The notes under the pieces are model-generated. The model worked only from the letters and a program-made list of their open reading frames with translations, made no database searches and was not told where the DNA came from. 64,000 bases of DNA. Source: Berberis thunbergii (Eukaryota > Streptophyta > Magnoliopsida > Ranunculales > Berberidaceae). Position 1 is the stretch's first letter, and each line of letters begins with the position of its first letter. Shown here in pieces: positions 46,545-57,801 of this stretch. The position numbers and the translations under genes are program-made. The stretch spans positions 310,001 through 374,000 of the forward strand of contig QNQO01005809.1 of NCBI GenBank assembly GCA_003290165.1, given 5' to 3'.

Positions 46545-46643
46545 CTTAACTATACATGAGATGCTGTTAAGTTTAACAATGTTGTTGAATTTTGCATACA
46601 ATGTTAAAGCTAAAAAAACATAATCAATAAGGCACAGGGGCAT
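46545..46643. repeat. diverged duplicate of 38994-39090
   Basis: 'ttccttaactatacatgag' to 'ataaggcacaggggcat' aligns to 'ttccttaattatacatgat' to 'ataagtcccaggcat'. The match resumes after the next insertion at 50375 ('tgcattcttgtaaacatgat'). It shows a local duplication older than the MITE copy III and LTR insertions. Confidence 0.75.
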
Positions 46644-49600
46644 TGTATCACCCCGTAATTTTTATACGTACTGAATATTTATAATATTTATTTTATGTGA
46701 TTGTATTCATGAAGTTATGGGCATATGCTTGACCTATTTGTTTGTCTATGTGATGTGTGTTTTATTTCTTAAGGAGGGTTAGTAGAAAATTTATTTTTGG
46801 AATGGTTTATTATTTGGACTCTAGTGTTATTTCATTCGGAATGTAGTTTGTTTATTGTAGAATAAATTACCTACTTACCCTTCTTTACCGAATCTCGGGA
46901 TGAGATTATTTTGAGTTGTATATATTATAACACCCATACTTTTTCACTGTCCTTATAAATATGTTTGTATATAAAGTGTTTCAATTTATTATTTTTGTAT
47001 TCTAATTAAAATATTATATATACGCAGGTGACAACCTCGTATCTATACATGTTTGATGTATGACTTTGTATGATTTGAAATTTTTTCTATAAGTATAGGA
47101 TTTGAATAACTTCTAATATGAAAATGTGTGTGTGTATATATATAATTTTTTTAAAATCTTATTTATTTTGCCAATTTGTATTTTTTTTAAATTCACATTG
47201 TTTTCTTACCTTTCAAATCTCCGGATGAGATTCTTTTGAGGTGTGTATATTGTAATACCCGCCTCATTACACAAATATAAATAATATTTACTTATAAATT
47301 TGTATTGTATTATAATTTTATAATGTGTAAAACTTGTTTTATTTTTTAGTGGTTAAATGAGTAGAAAGTGTGTGTGCATTTAGCAAAAAAATAAAATAAA
47401 ATTGGAAACCCTAATTAGAGGTTTATAAAAGAGTTGGAAAAACCTAGCCTCATTCTTTTCTTTTTACACACACAAAATAATGGGAGAAACTTACGTAAAA
47501 AATTAGGGGAAAGATGTGAAACAAGAAGAAGAAGAAGAAAAAAAAGAAAAATAATGCTTAACACCGATGAGTCTTCATCGTTCTCTTTTAATTTTTTAAT
47601 TAATCAATTGATTAAGGTTAGGGTTTAATACAAATATAAATCTGAAATCTGAAATTTTATTGTATTTTCTAGGAATTGGTTGAGTTAAAATAAAAAAAAT
47701 CTACAACTAGGTTTTTATTTAAATCCCCTTAATAAATACAGCTTTGTGCAGTCTTAGTAGTTTTTGTTGATCAAGAGCTTCTAGAGGTCAAAATAACTTC
47801 ATTTTAAATCCGTAGATTTATAACACACGTGTGAAAAACATACCGTTGGTTTGAAGTTCATCAAATGGTTAGATCTCCCTCGAGGCAGAAACAAATGTCA
47901 CTGATTGAATTTTAGAAATTCATGCATATAAAAGTTTTGGTAGAAATTAGTGAGTTTTCCTCCATTCTCTTTTCATATATTTTTGCTTGGAATTTTTTTT
48001 GTAAGTGATATGGATTTTTTTTAATACCTAATAAGCTTGAAAAAATTATATTTGGGATAAAGTGGAGTTTGAGAAATCAATGTCGGAAACATTTTTCAAT
48101 TATGAGCTAAAACTTGTTTGTGTATTCTATTAGTCTTGATTCTGTGCAGTTTTTCTATGTTGGTTTTGATTGGGCTCTTTAGGGTGTACTATATCATGCT
48201 ATAAATCAAAATTTTCATGTTGGAATCTAGTTTCTAAAGGGATTTACGGTATCACAATCTGAATTTTGTGCGGAAAGATATACTTGTTTTAGTGACAAGA
48301 GGTAAATCTGGACGAATGCTGACAGATGACCTGTTTTGTTTGTAAGATCTGTAATGTCATAGACATAATCAGGGGGTATGCTTTATATGGTTGGAAACCT
48401 CTTTGTGTCTACTTTCTATAGCCCTTAACAGTAGTCAATTTGGAGTTCTAATGTGAGAATTATGTACATTTGAGTGATGACTTGTCAAGCTGTCTAGTTA
48501 GGACAACTTGTTCATTTCAGTATTGTTTGGAGGGTTATTTGCTTGACTATTTCGCAAATAAAACTAGGCTAGTTACAACTGAGTTGGGGGCTGTTTAAAT
48601 TGATTAGGAAGTCAGAAGGCTAGGAGAGGGTTTGACTAGGTTCTGGTTGGGTAGTGAAACTGTAGTTGAATGCTTCGGAGTATGTGATTTGAATTGTTGC
48701 AACAATCATCTTCCCCAACGCTTCCTTGGATGTGGAATGGGTAGTGGAGTTAAGGACTTCGATTGTTCTATGAATGAATTGTTTTGCTTGATTTATTTCC
48801 ATGGAATGGTGACGTGTGTAGAAGAATGTCAAAGACTTGATGTTTGTTTTCTTCAAGTACACTAAATATGTGGGGATACAATACTTTTGGAATAGGAAAT
48901 ATATAATGATTGTGTGTTGGTTCAAAATTGGTATTGTTGTCTTGTTAGCCTGTGGCATCATGTAGAATGAATTATGCAGCTTGGGTTAAACGTGTTATTA
49001 CCCGTGTCCAGATTGTCAACACTCTTTGTATATTGTCTGAATTATTTTTCTTTACATATACTCGAATGGAGGCAATGACTACAAAAAATATTATAGCACT
49101 AGTACCGATGGTGTGGTTTGGATGTTATGCAAATTGACTTGCTAAGAAGTAACCTCTTATTGATTGGGTTTGATCCCTGTTGTGTTATGAAAATTTTATT
49201 TATGAAAAATACTAGTTTTCCCAAAAGAATGGGTTAATATTGTGGTTGATTTATTTATGGTTGACAAAGTGTCTTCATAAAAGAGTTTTGAGTTTTAGTT
49301 GATTTTTTATGCTCTTTTCCACAACTCTGAAAAAAATGTGAAAAAAAGAAAAATTTATTTTAGTATACAGACTTGCTTGTATACGTGTGATATAATTTTG
49401 GTATGCAGACTTGCTTGCATATCGGGTTCGCCGTTCTATGTGAGTTTGGTAGTACGTGTAGTGTTTAGGAAATGTTTGCCATGGATCGAACTTTGGGTGA
49501 GATGATATGTTCCTCGATGTGTTACACCACTTGGAACACATACGCTCCGAGTGATTTCGAAGGCAAGGGAGACACACTTGGGTGAGGTGTGTTCGTCACA

Positions 49601-50374
49601 AGGAGGATAGTGAGATTGTGGAAAAGAAGCAAGATTTTTGTGTATGTGCATGATTGCCTTAAGGGAAGAAACTAAATGTTTATTCGACCATTGAATGAGA
49701 ACTATATGTCTTCCTAAAGGTAGTAAAATGTGTTTTTTTGATATTTTAATAATACTCTATTATGATTACGATTTGTATCGTTGTTTGAAAATAAATTGCA
49801 TTTATGAGAATTAATAACTCATAAAATTTATCCGTTTGTTTCTAACCGTTTTGTGCAGGATGGTAAGTCTACTAACAACTTTTGCAGGTCGAATTTACCA
49901 TATTCAACCTTTAATTTGCAACTGTTGGTAAAATAAATGTATATTTTTAACATGATAAAATTATTAATATGTAATGTTTGCCTCGTTGAGGAACTACAAG
50001 GCTTTGAGTATTATTTTCTTGTTTATGAAATTTTCATGTTAAAGCATGTAAATTATTTTATTTTACAAGGATGGAGATTACTCATACCAGCTACCTCACT
50101 GACCCAAGTGAGTTTTTGCTTCTTGGGTACATTCTTATTGGAACGTAGCCATTTGGCCTTTATCAGGTTATACAGTTTTGGGACGGCATCTTTGGCGGTT
50201 TATTTTATGGAACAGTCATCTTCAAAGAGTTAACCGGTTATAATTTTTGTTTATGTTAATTTTATTTAATGTTTCTGTTGTTAAATTTTCACGTCTTGAG
50301 TATTTGGGAAGCGGATGATCCTAATCCTACATTGATAAAAGGATTTTTGTTTCTTCAAAAATCGGGGGGTGACA
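46644..50374 (+). mobile_element. large LTR-like insertion (probable solo LTR, 3.7 kb)
   Basis: It begins TGTATCACCCCGTAATTTTT and ends AAAATCGGGGGGTGACA. Flanks ggcat (46639-46643) and tgcat (50375-50379) match at 4 of 5, and the duplicate at 39085 shows the uninterrupted target ('ggcattcttg'). A plus-strand TATA box (TTTATAAAAGAG, about 47421) precedes a leader-like 'cctagcctcattctttt', so I read it in plus orientation. No gag or pol motif was found. A ~70-bp internal duplication (about 46905-46980 and 47215-47285, 'ctc.ggatgagattattttgag') is present. Very long LTRs like this occur in Tekay/Retand-like Gypsy groups; that is inferred. Small frames inside (48620-48961, 49275-49651) look like noise. 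Confidence 0.75.
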
Positions 50375-51148
50375 TGCATTCTTGTAAACATGATTAGATT
50401 AAAGGGTAAGTCTGGAACACACCCAAGGGCATTCTTGTGAAAATTTTGGATGAAATATGTAGCCACATGAAACCTTTTTTTTTTTTTTTTGAAAATTAGC
50501 CACATGAAACCTTTGGGAAGTGAATATGCTAAAATGCAAATAACATTGAGGAGATTATATGCTAGGTATGTATGTACAAATGCATCAAGAAGATTATTGT
50601 AGGAATGCATGCATAATGTGACTAACATTGAAGAAATTATGCTAGGGGCGTAGGTACAAAATAATGTTGGTTTGCATGAAGGTTCATATACTTTTGAAAT
50701 TCAAAAAGAGTGGAATCTTTCATGCAAATAATAATTTCAAACTTGATGAGATTATCATGGTTTTTTTTTTTTTTTTTTTTTTTTGTGGTTTTGCAAATAT
50801 CATGAGTTTATCCATTTTATCATGATTTTCTAAAAACAAAATATAAACAAGAAAGAGAGGTATAAACTCAAATCCATTAAACTATGAAAAGGTCGGTGTG
50901 TCAATCAATAGTCATAAAATACTTAGAATCCAACAAAGTCGCAATCATCATTTAAATAAGAAGTCCAAGATGGATGGCTTTCAAATATTTTATGAAGAAA
51001 ATTAACTACATTTTTGTCTTTTTAAGTAAAAAAAAAAAATCCAAAACTCTTCTATTCACGACTTGGTGGCAAAATCCTTTGAAGATACTTATTAAAATAT
51101 TTGTAAATTAAATGAAAGAGAAAAGGAAGATGTTGAGACAATATTATC
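50375..51148. other. unassigned flank of the gene-fragment array
   Basis: No gene seen. A ~60-bp motif is repeated ('aacattgaggagattatatgctagg' type at about 50545 and 50625). A 24-base T run lies at about 50761-50784. The last ~80 bases precede the RPL24 fragment and could hold its promoter remnant. Confidence 0.35.
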
Positions 51149-52170
51149 TTGGTTCTCAAGTGAGTTCATTTTCGATTCTTGATATGGGTTTTTCCTTCTA
51201 TCTCTCACTGTTATCTTTTTGTTGTGTTAGTTTTCTGTTTTATAGTTGGTTTAAACGTTTATCATCTAGTTTCTGATCTGATTTGATATGTAGAGTTGAA
51301 TGAAATCGCTTTATACTGAAGTGGGGTTTGAAAAATCATAATTGTTCGTAATGGGTATTCGTTATTTTTCATGGGTTTTGGCTTGTTAGATCTGATTGGA
51401 TGTTAGGGTTCATTTTGATTGGGTATATGACTTGTTTTCTGAGATTTATGTGTTCTGTTTCGAGAATGTATATCTTAGTTTTCTGAGATTGTTGTCCCAT
51501 GGAAACTAGTAGGCTCAACCATAGGACTTGTTTTATTGCAAGTACATTATGTATGCACTTGATGTGTAGGACTTGAAACTGTGTGTACATTATGTATCGC
51601 GGAAATGTCAAATATTTTGTTGTATGAGCATACCATATAAAATTTTGTGTGTGAGATATGGGGTACTTATCTCTTGTTTATGATTGCAACTTTCAGAAAG
51701 TTTTGAATTGAATGATTCTTTATTGTCTGTTCTTCAGAACTGAACTCTGTCGTTTTAGTGGTCAAAAGATTTACCCTGGAAAGGGTATAAGATTTATTCG
51801 ATCCAATTCACAGGTACCATATGAACTATTTGTTTCCCAATACAAGAGTGATGTAGTTTTCTAATATGTTCGCATCATAACAATATGAAACTCTAAACAA
51901 TTTCATAAATGTAGATTTTCCTCTTTGCAAACTCAAAATGCAATAGGTACTTCCACAACCGACTCAAGCCATCGACGCTTACATGGACTGCCATGTACAG
52001 AAAGCAACATAAGAAGGTGCTTATCTCTTATAGTTGTCACCTATTCAAGTTGAATGTCATTTTTTATGTGGCATTTTATTTCTGTTTAATTTATGTAATT
52101 GGATTGAACTTGTGATGTTTGCAGGACATTACTGCAGAGGCTGTGAAGAAGAGGCGCAGGGCTACCAAGA
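51149..52170 (+). pseudogene. RPL24: 60S ribosomal protein L24 fragment
   Basis: Four exon pieces with canonical splice sites: 51149-51159 (TTG GTT CTC AA, start ATG changed to TTG), 51738-51813 ([19 protein letters not shown]), 51915-52016 ([18 protein letters not shown] to YRKQHKK) and from 52125 (DITAEAVKKRRRATK). RPL24 is a large-subunit ribosomal protein. After ATK the expected PYSRSIVGA stretch is missing; the frame reads NHFTDGTCF instead and stops soon after. The conserved N-terminal two-thirds and introns show it derives from the genomic locus, not mRNA. The lost start codon and absent C-terminus make it a truncated pseudogene. Confidence 0.9.
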
Positions 52171-52757
52171 ATCATTTTACGGATGGTACCTGTTTTCTGG
52201 GAGTGAAAGTGCTGAAATGGGTGTGTGTAAGTGGCTTTCCAGATACTGGCATTGCTTTTACTTGACACATGGTAATCATGGATTTTGTCTCAAAGATATT
52301 GGATTTTATCAAATTCTAAAAAAATTTCAGTGGCCATCTCTCCTATAATCTTGTAGATCAATGGGTATCTCTCTTTTTTATTGAAAGAAGTTCAAATGAG
52401 TGTTTTCTGTTGTTGTTCACATGTTATACATGAAAAATCCAAATTAGTACTATAGGTCACAAGAAGTTGAAATGGGTTTCTCTTTTGATGTAGTCTTATA
52501 GGGTCAGAAGAAGTTGAAATAGATTTCTCTTTTGATGCAAGTCTTGTATATCAATAGAAGTTGAAATGGGTTTCTCTTGTTTTAAATGTATACATGAAAG
52601 AAATTTTAATGGATTTTCTTGTTATGATCTATGGATCAGGACAAGTTGAACAATGGGATGTACTATATTCTCTTGTTCATATTTTTTCATATGTATATAC
52701 ATGTTGAATGGTTTTCTCTCTTTTGTGATCTTATGGATGTTTGTTTTGTATGTACAG
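52171..52757. repeat. spacer with short imperfect tandem repeats
   Basis: 'aagttgaaatgggtttctctt' recurs in degenerate form about four times between 52390 and 52590. No exon is recognised. Confidence 0.6.
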
Positions 52758-53090
52758 ATGCAAGTTTTAAAGAGACATTGACAAGGCAAGTGCGAGCACC
52801 TGCAGTGTTCAAGTGTGTGCGAGTGACAGCCATTGACGATGGAGAAGATGAGTATGCATATATACCAAGCAATAGTGAAGATTGGTGGGCATGTGTTTAA
52901 AGGTTTTCTTTATGATCAAGGGATTGAAGGGAGAGAAGGGTTTCCAAATATATCTGATTTGCATTTGGGAGGAGGTGGTAATGGTGGTGTCAATGTCAAT
53001 GGAAGAAATGCGCCTTCTTCTTCATCTTCAGTTATTGATCCATCTGATGTCTATGCTGCAGCCTCTGGTGGTGGATTGCTTGGAGGAGCT
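52758..53090 (+). pseudogene. SHI-related (SRS/LRP1) transcription factor, second-exon fragment
   Basis: After the acceptor TGTACAG the frame reads DASFKETLTRQVRAPAVFK, then CVRVTAIDDGEDEYAY. A 4-base insertion (ATAC at 52862-52865) breaks it. In the shifted frame it continues QAIVKIGGHVFKGFLYDQG, the IGGH dimerisation domain of SRS proteins (regulators of auxin synthesis and organ growth), then a Gly/Ser-rich tail to GGGLLGG near 53090. The first exon with the RING-like zinc finger is absent from the sequence before it. It is therefore an orphan second exon with a frameshift. Confidence 0.85.
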
Positions 53091-53393
53091 ACTGCACCTC
53101 CCTTTGATTCCTTCAGTTCAGTTAAAGAGGATTCCAAGCACCCCTCCCCATTCCTTCTTCAGACATTTTTTTTAAATTTTAAACATTTAATAGGGTAGGG
53201 CGGGACGGATATTGGCCAATCCGAGTGGAGTGGTGATGGTTTCTAAAGAAAATCTGCCCCAATCCGCGGTAAATAATGACTATCATTTTTCTTTTTTGCA
53301 ATGTTGTTAATCAATTTCGGTTTTAGTATATGAAACTGATAAATTTGGATTATCAACACTCGATCTAATTTTCAATTCTAGACTGGACTACAG

Positions 53394-55150
53394 ATTTATG
53401 CAGTGCAATTTCAATTCCTGGTCACATGTATTTTGTTTCTTAGCCGTGAAGGGTTTCGAAGAGCATGCTTGTGAGAAGATATCAGATGGTGGTTTCTCTT
53501 ACCTTGTATGTAAAACTTCAGCTATTTATTACTTCAATTCTCACTCATTTTGGTTCAAGTGTAAAAAACCAAGTAAGACAAATATAAGAACTCTTCATGT
53601 TTTCAAAAACTACAGGATGACTAACTTGAGGGGTTTCTGCTATGCTATTTACTTTCACTGCAATTGCTTTTGGTTTGGGTGTGGTAGTTTGGTAGTCTAT
53701 GAGCTGTAAGTTGTGTAAACAAATTGAAACAAATGGTACACATGCAGCACGTCTAAAACCACCATCGAACAGGATTCACTTTGGACATTTCAGGCCAAAA
53801 TTAACCTTTTAGAATTTATGGGAAGATGAGTATTCATTTTTATCAATTCCAGATAATTTTCCTTAATATCCAAAAGAATGTGAAGGGACAGATGGTTCAA
53901 TCATTTGACTTGAGTTCATTTTGTCCTAGCAGATCTCTAGGTTAAACCTCGGATGGTTGGTCCTGGCACTGCATGTGCATCAATTTTGCTATATTCTGTT
54001 TACATAAGGTAAACTCTATCCTTTATGCATATGGAATATTACCTGAAAGACATTTTTTTGCTAGTTTATTCATTTCCATACATTTCCTATTGTGCAACGA
54101 TGGTGCATCAGCAGGAGATAATGCCGCAAAATTACTGAAAGTGGCCTGGTTGGTTTTGCCAATTGGAATATTGATTACATCTGCAACATGTGGATTAATA
54201 TTTTGGTGGCAAAAGCTTAGCATCTCCAATCCATATGGGTAAGCTATCTTAATCCATGGTATTTAATTTTAAGTGTTTGACATTTCACATTGCTTATTTA
54301 TTCGAGGCTTGCAAGCTAATGCTTGAAGTGCAGGAAGAGCAATCTTGTGTATTTAATTTATTATTAGTAATATTGTTATTATATATTTATTTATTTTTGT
54401 CTAATTCTCTTCACGAAATGATCAAACAGCCAAATGCTTTTGCTGTGAGTTTCTCATGCTTGTAATCCTAAATAGGTTGTTTTTGTTATTACTTGATTGA
54501 TCGATATCTTCAATACTGCCATTGCTTTCATTTATACTTTTTTCCATTTCATTGGAAGGGGGGCTAGTGTGGGTATTTCTGTTTGAAAATGATGATACAT
54601 ACAAGTGTCTGATGTACATTTTAAGGATATTGTAGTCTTCAAGAGCTCTTCTAAGTAAAGTTGGTGACACATCTTACCTTTGGAGGTGATATTAGCCTAG
54701 TTTTACGAGGTTGCATCTTTCTGGTGGGAAATTTAGGGAAGTGGAGGGTGCATTAGGCATATAAAGTGTCTAAAATTAATTGAGGAACTGTTCTGAGCCT
54801 GCAGTGAAGCGCCATGCCTCTGCCAAGTACTCACACTCACACTAATCAGTATGTTTGAGATGCTTAGGCACGTATGGCCTACACCACAATCCTCAAATGA
54901 TTAATCAACCAGGGGTGCCATTTTCACCTATAGGTAACATCTGCATTACGTCAATTGTTGTGCACATGGATGAGAAAATGGTCAAAGTTTTGGAAACTTT
55001 GTATTTCATACTCATAATCTTTCACCTACAGGAGAAGGAAATTGTAGTTGCATTATCACAGTTCGCTTATGGAGCTTGCTTGTTTTGGGGGTATTGGGGC
55101 TATTTTCTGCTCTTCCGTGTGGTTAGAACTTCTCACCTTTTCCCATTCAG
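53394..55150 (+). pseudogene. RFT1: RFT1-like ER glycolipid protein fragment
   Basis: Three exon pieces. 53394-53488 reads YAVQFQFLVTCILFLSREG, then FRRACL, an in-frame TGA, and EDIRW. 54099-54238 reads DGASAGDNAAKLLKVAW, LVLPIGILITS and WWQKLSISNPYG, but its acceptor is damaged (TGCAAC). 55032-55150 reads EKEIVVALSQFAYGACLF and LFRVVRTSHLFPF, with good acceptor and donor. RFT1 is a multi-pass ER membrane protein needed for N-glycan precursor (dolichol-linked) assembly. The exons between the last two pieces (the LAEPLYILSQN region) are missing and no C-terminal half follows. The stop and lost acceptor make it a pseudogene. Confidence 0.85.
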
Positions 55151-55508
55151 GTAAGTTCTCTAAAGTGCTATATTTTTGTGCGTCATTTAAAAACCATATA
55201 TAAACGATACATAATATATCTTGGAAGTCTATTCTAATTTCTTTGTGGGTCTTGTGTGTGGTTCTTCATTTGATTTTAGAGAAACCTACTAATGTCCTGA
55301 AATGTGCATGTTTTAGGAGACTTTAAGGTCAATGGGTTGTCCGTGAGAGTAAAAAAAGGTTGATTTGCTTATTTGAGACCAAACGTGTTAAAATTGTTTG
55401 ATGATTTGTGTGGTTCCATGAAGGCGGTCACTACGTTTGCAGGGGCGGCGAGATGTGAAGGAGGTCCCCTAGCGCCTCAGGTGCTTCACAATAAAAAAAA
55501 TAGTGTTG

Positions 55509-55532
55509 CACACACACACACACACACACACA
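55509..55532. repeat. (CA)n microsatellite
   Basis: About twelve CA units in the spacer between the RFT1 and ACX4 fragments. Confidence 0.9.
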
Positions 55533-55748
55533 GACAGATATATATTTGGGAGGGGGAGGGAGTCCAATTCATTTTAATGTCCCTATCAATACGAATGTCA
55601 AAATGACAACAACGACAATTGAGAAACAATTCAACAAGCATACAAGCAAAAACATATCACAGATTTTGGAATATGTCGATGTAGGAATAATTGTATTTTC
55701 CTATTGGTTAAGAGCCTACCCTTATGTTTCCATGCATTGAAATTGCAG

Positions 55749-56455
55749 CTTCAGATTATTATCATTTTGATGATTTATTGACCCCTGAGGAGAAGCTCCT
55801 CAGAAAAAAAAAGTCAGAGAGGCAATGGAGAAGGAAATTGCTCCAATAATGACCAAGGTATCATTTCTCTTTGAAATTGTCTATCACATATTAAACCCTT
55901 TGACAAACTAATGCTGGAATTTATGGGTTTTACTTTCTTCTCAGTTTATATGTTAGTTGCTTGTAATTCTTAGCACCGGCTTTATTTTGTAACTGAGTTG
56001 AAAGGTAAGGGTTATTTTCTTGACTATCTTGATGTATTGAATATCTGCCACATTGTTTTCTAGTAGTGGGAAGAGGCGAAGTAATCTGAATTAAGTAATC
56101 TGACTCAATCAAGTAATTCTTAGCCGATCCTCAATGAAGTCAAATATTTCGTTTCTGTATCTAACTTAAGTAATCTGAATTTAGGCTTTAATAGAGCCCA
56201 ACTACGGGAATGATGCAAGTTCTTTGAAAACTACTGCAAAAAAGGTCCAACTGCTCTACCCTATGTGTGATATACAACTAACATGGTTTTGTTTTTAAGG
56301 TGATCTTGACTTAAACATGATATTCTTATTGATGAATTAAAACAGGTCAATGGTGGTTGGGTACTTGATGGACAAAAGCGCTGGATAGGAAACAGTACGT
56401 TTGCTGATGTTTTGATTATTTTTGCTCGGAATACATCGACGAACCAGATAAATGG
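55749..56455 (+). pseudogene. ACX4: acyl-CoA oxidase 4 fragment
   Basis: Three exon pieces with GT..AG borders. 55749-55857 reads SDYYHFDDLLTPEEKLLRKK; a run of nine A's shifts the frame before VREAMEKEIAPIMTK. 56185-56244 reads ALIEPNYGNDASSLKTTA. 56346-56455 reads [18 protein letters not shown], then [22 protein letters not shown]4 is the peroxisomal short-chain acyl-CoA oxidase of beta-oxidation, an FAD flavoprotein. The exons between the first and second pieces (EYWEKAEFPFH region onward) and everything after NQING are missing. It is a frameshifted partial copy with introns kept. Confidence 0.9.
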
Positions 56456-57717
56456 GTAAGTAGCACATGATTTTCTACAGTCAGCATAGTTTGTGAAGGA
56501 CATACTAATGTGTTAGGGTTGTGGCTCACTCGTTCAGTTCAAGTGTCAAAAATTAGTCCCACGTGGGACAATTCACAATGGATGTCATGAAACACTAATA
56601 AGGATGGGATGCCATCCTTTAGCACCATGCACTTTTCAGATGAAAATCCAACATTCGATCCTTTTTTCGCAGGTGGTTAAGTTGGGGAATAGTGTAGGTA
56701 CTGAGTAGTTAAGTTGGGATAGAATGTTTAAGCAGAGACTTATGTGCATGCTCTCAAGGAAGTTGTTTTTGAGAAAGTTCAACACTGTTGGATGACTAAT
56801 TTGGCAAAGATTGCGAGGTGTTGATGGACGGAAACTTGTATCTTGCCAAAGTGAAGATTTTGGGATTCTGTTAGGATGAACACTGATAGTGATGGAACAC
56901 AGACTATAGGCTTTTCTAGATGAAATTGAAAACCTTAGATCCAATGCCCACTTGGTGTTTAAGTTGGGAATTAGGCTGGTACTATACAAAATAGTCCACA
57001 TCCCACAATCTAGCAATTTAGTGTGAGTGCAAGGCAGAGAATAAGCTTCATAGGGATGACAATGGGTTGTGCATCACCATGCCTCAACCGAAACCTATCC
57101 CATTTATAATTAATGCAACCCTTTTGACAATCTTTTTATTTTCTCTGATAAATAGGTTAACCTGACATATATAAATTGTCAATACTCACTTAAGTTGATA
57201 TTAATAAATAAATAATTATACATCAAATCTAAACAGACACACAATTAATAGTGATTACCATTGACATGATTATATTTGGTTATTTTACTGCCATTTCTTG
57301 CTCTTCTTCTTCTTGCTTTCGTTCCCTTTTTTCCCTTGAAACATTAAGTACATTCATCATCACAAAAATGTTTAGATCATTCAACATTTCTTTCAGCAAA
57401 AGGAAGTGAAAATAACACATTTTATTTTCTTTTGCTTGATCACCAACATGGTGTTTCTTGTCTTTGGAAGCATGAAATAATACATTTATTATTCATTTTG
57501 AAGCATGAAATCCTCTGATGAGCATTCTAAACTCAATAATCAGGTATTTAAGATAGTTTCATTTTGGAACGAGGAATCTATATGCGTCGTACTTTACTAT
57601 AACTTCAGATGGGCACATCCTTTACTTTACTATAACTTCAGGGTATTCATTCATGATATCAATTGGTTTTCCTAGATTTTCTGAAAGTTTATAACAGCAT
57701 GGTCCTCTTTCTTGCAG
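56456..57717. other. unassigned spacer
   Basis: No exon recognised. A minus-strand frame (56636-57016) has no known motif and no splice context. Two similar 'tactttactataacttcag' words occur at about 57590 and 57620. Confidence 0.35.
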
Positions 57718-57801
57718 TTCAAGCCCTGAGTAGTTCAATCCCGACACCTCCAGCTAACTTTAGACTGAGGGAAGAACACATGTCAGGTAGTTCATTGAAA
57801 G
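57718..57801 (+). pseudogene. orphan exon of unknown gene
   Basis: An 84-base block between a good acceptor (TTTCTTGCAG) and donor (AAAG|GTAAGC) has one open frame, [20 protein letters not shown] then MSGSSLK. I do not recognise the protein. Its setting among captured exons on the same strand suggests it is another gene fragment. Confidence 0.5.

Noticed and set aside
48620..48961. Minus-strand 113-codon open frame.
   Set aside because: It is within the long LTR-like insertion, lacks a known motif, and overlaps an equally plausible plus-strand frame.
51149..52170. RPL24 as a functional gene using TTG as start.
   Set aside because: The C-terminal third is missing and the frame ends after unrelated residues, so the product would lack part of the ribosomal protein.
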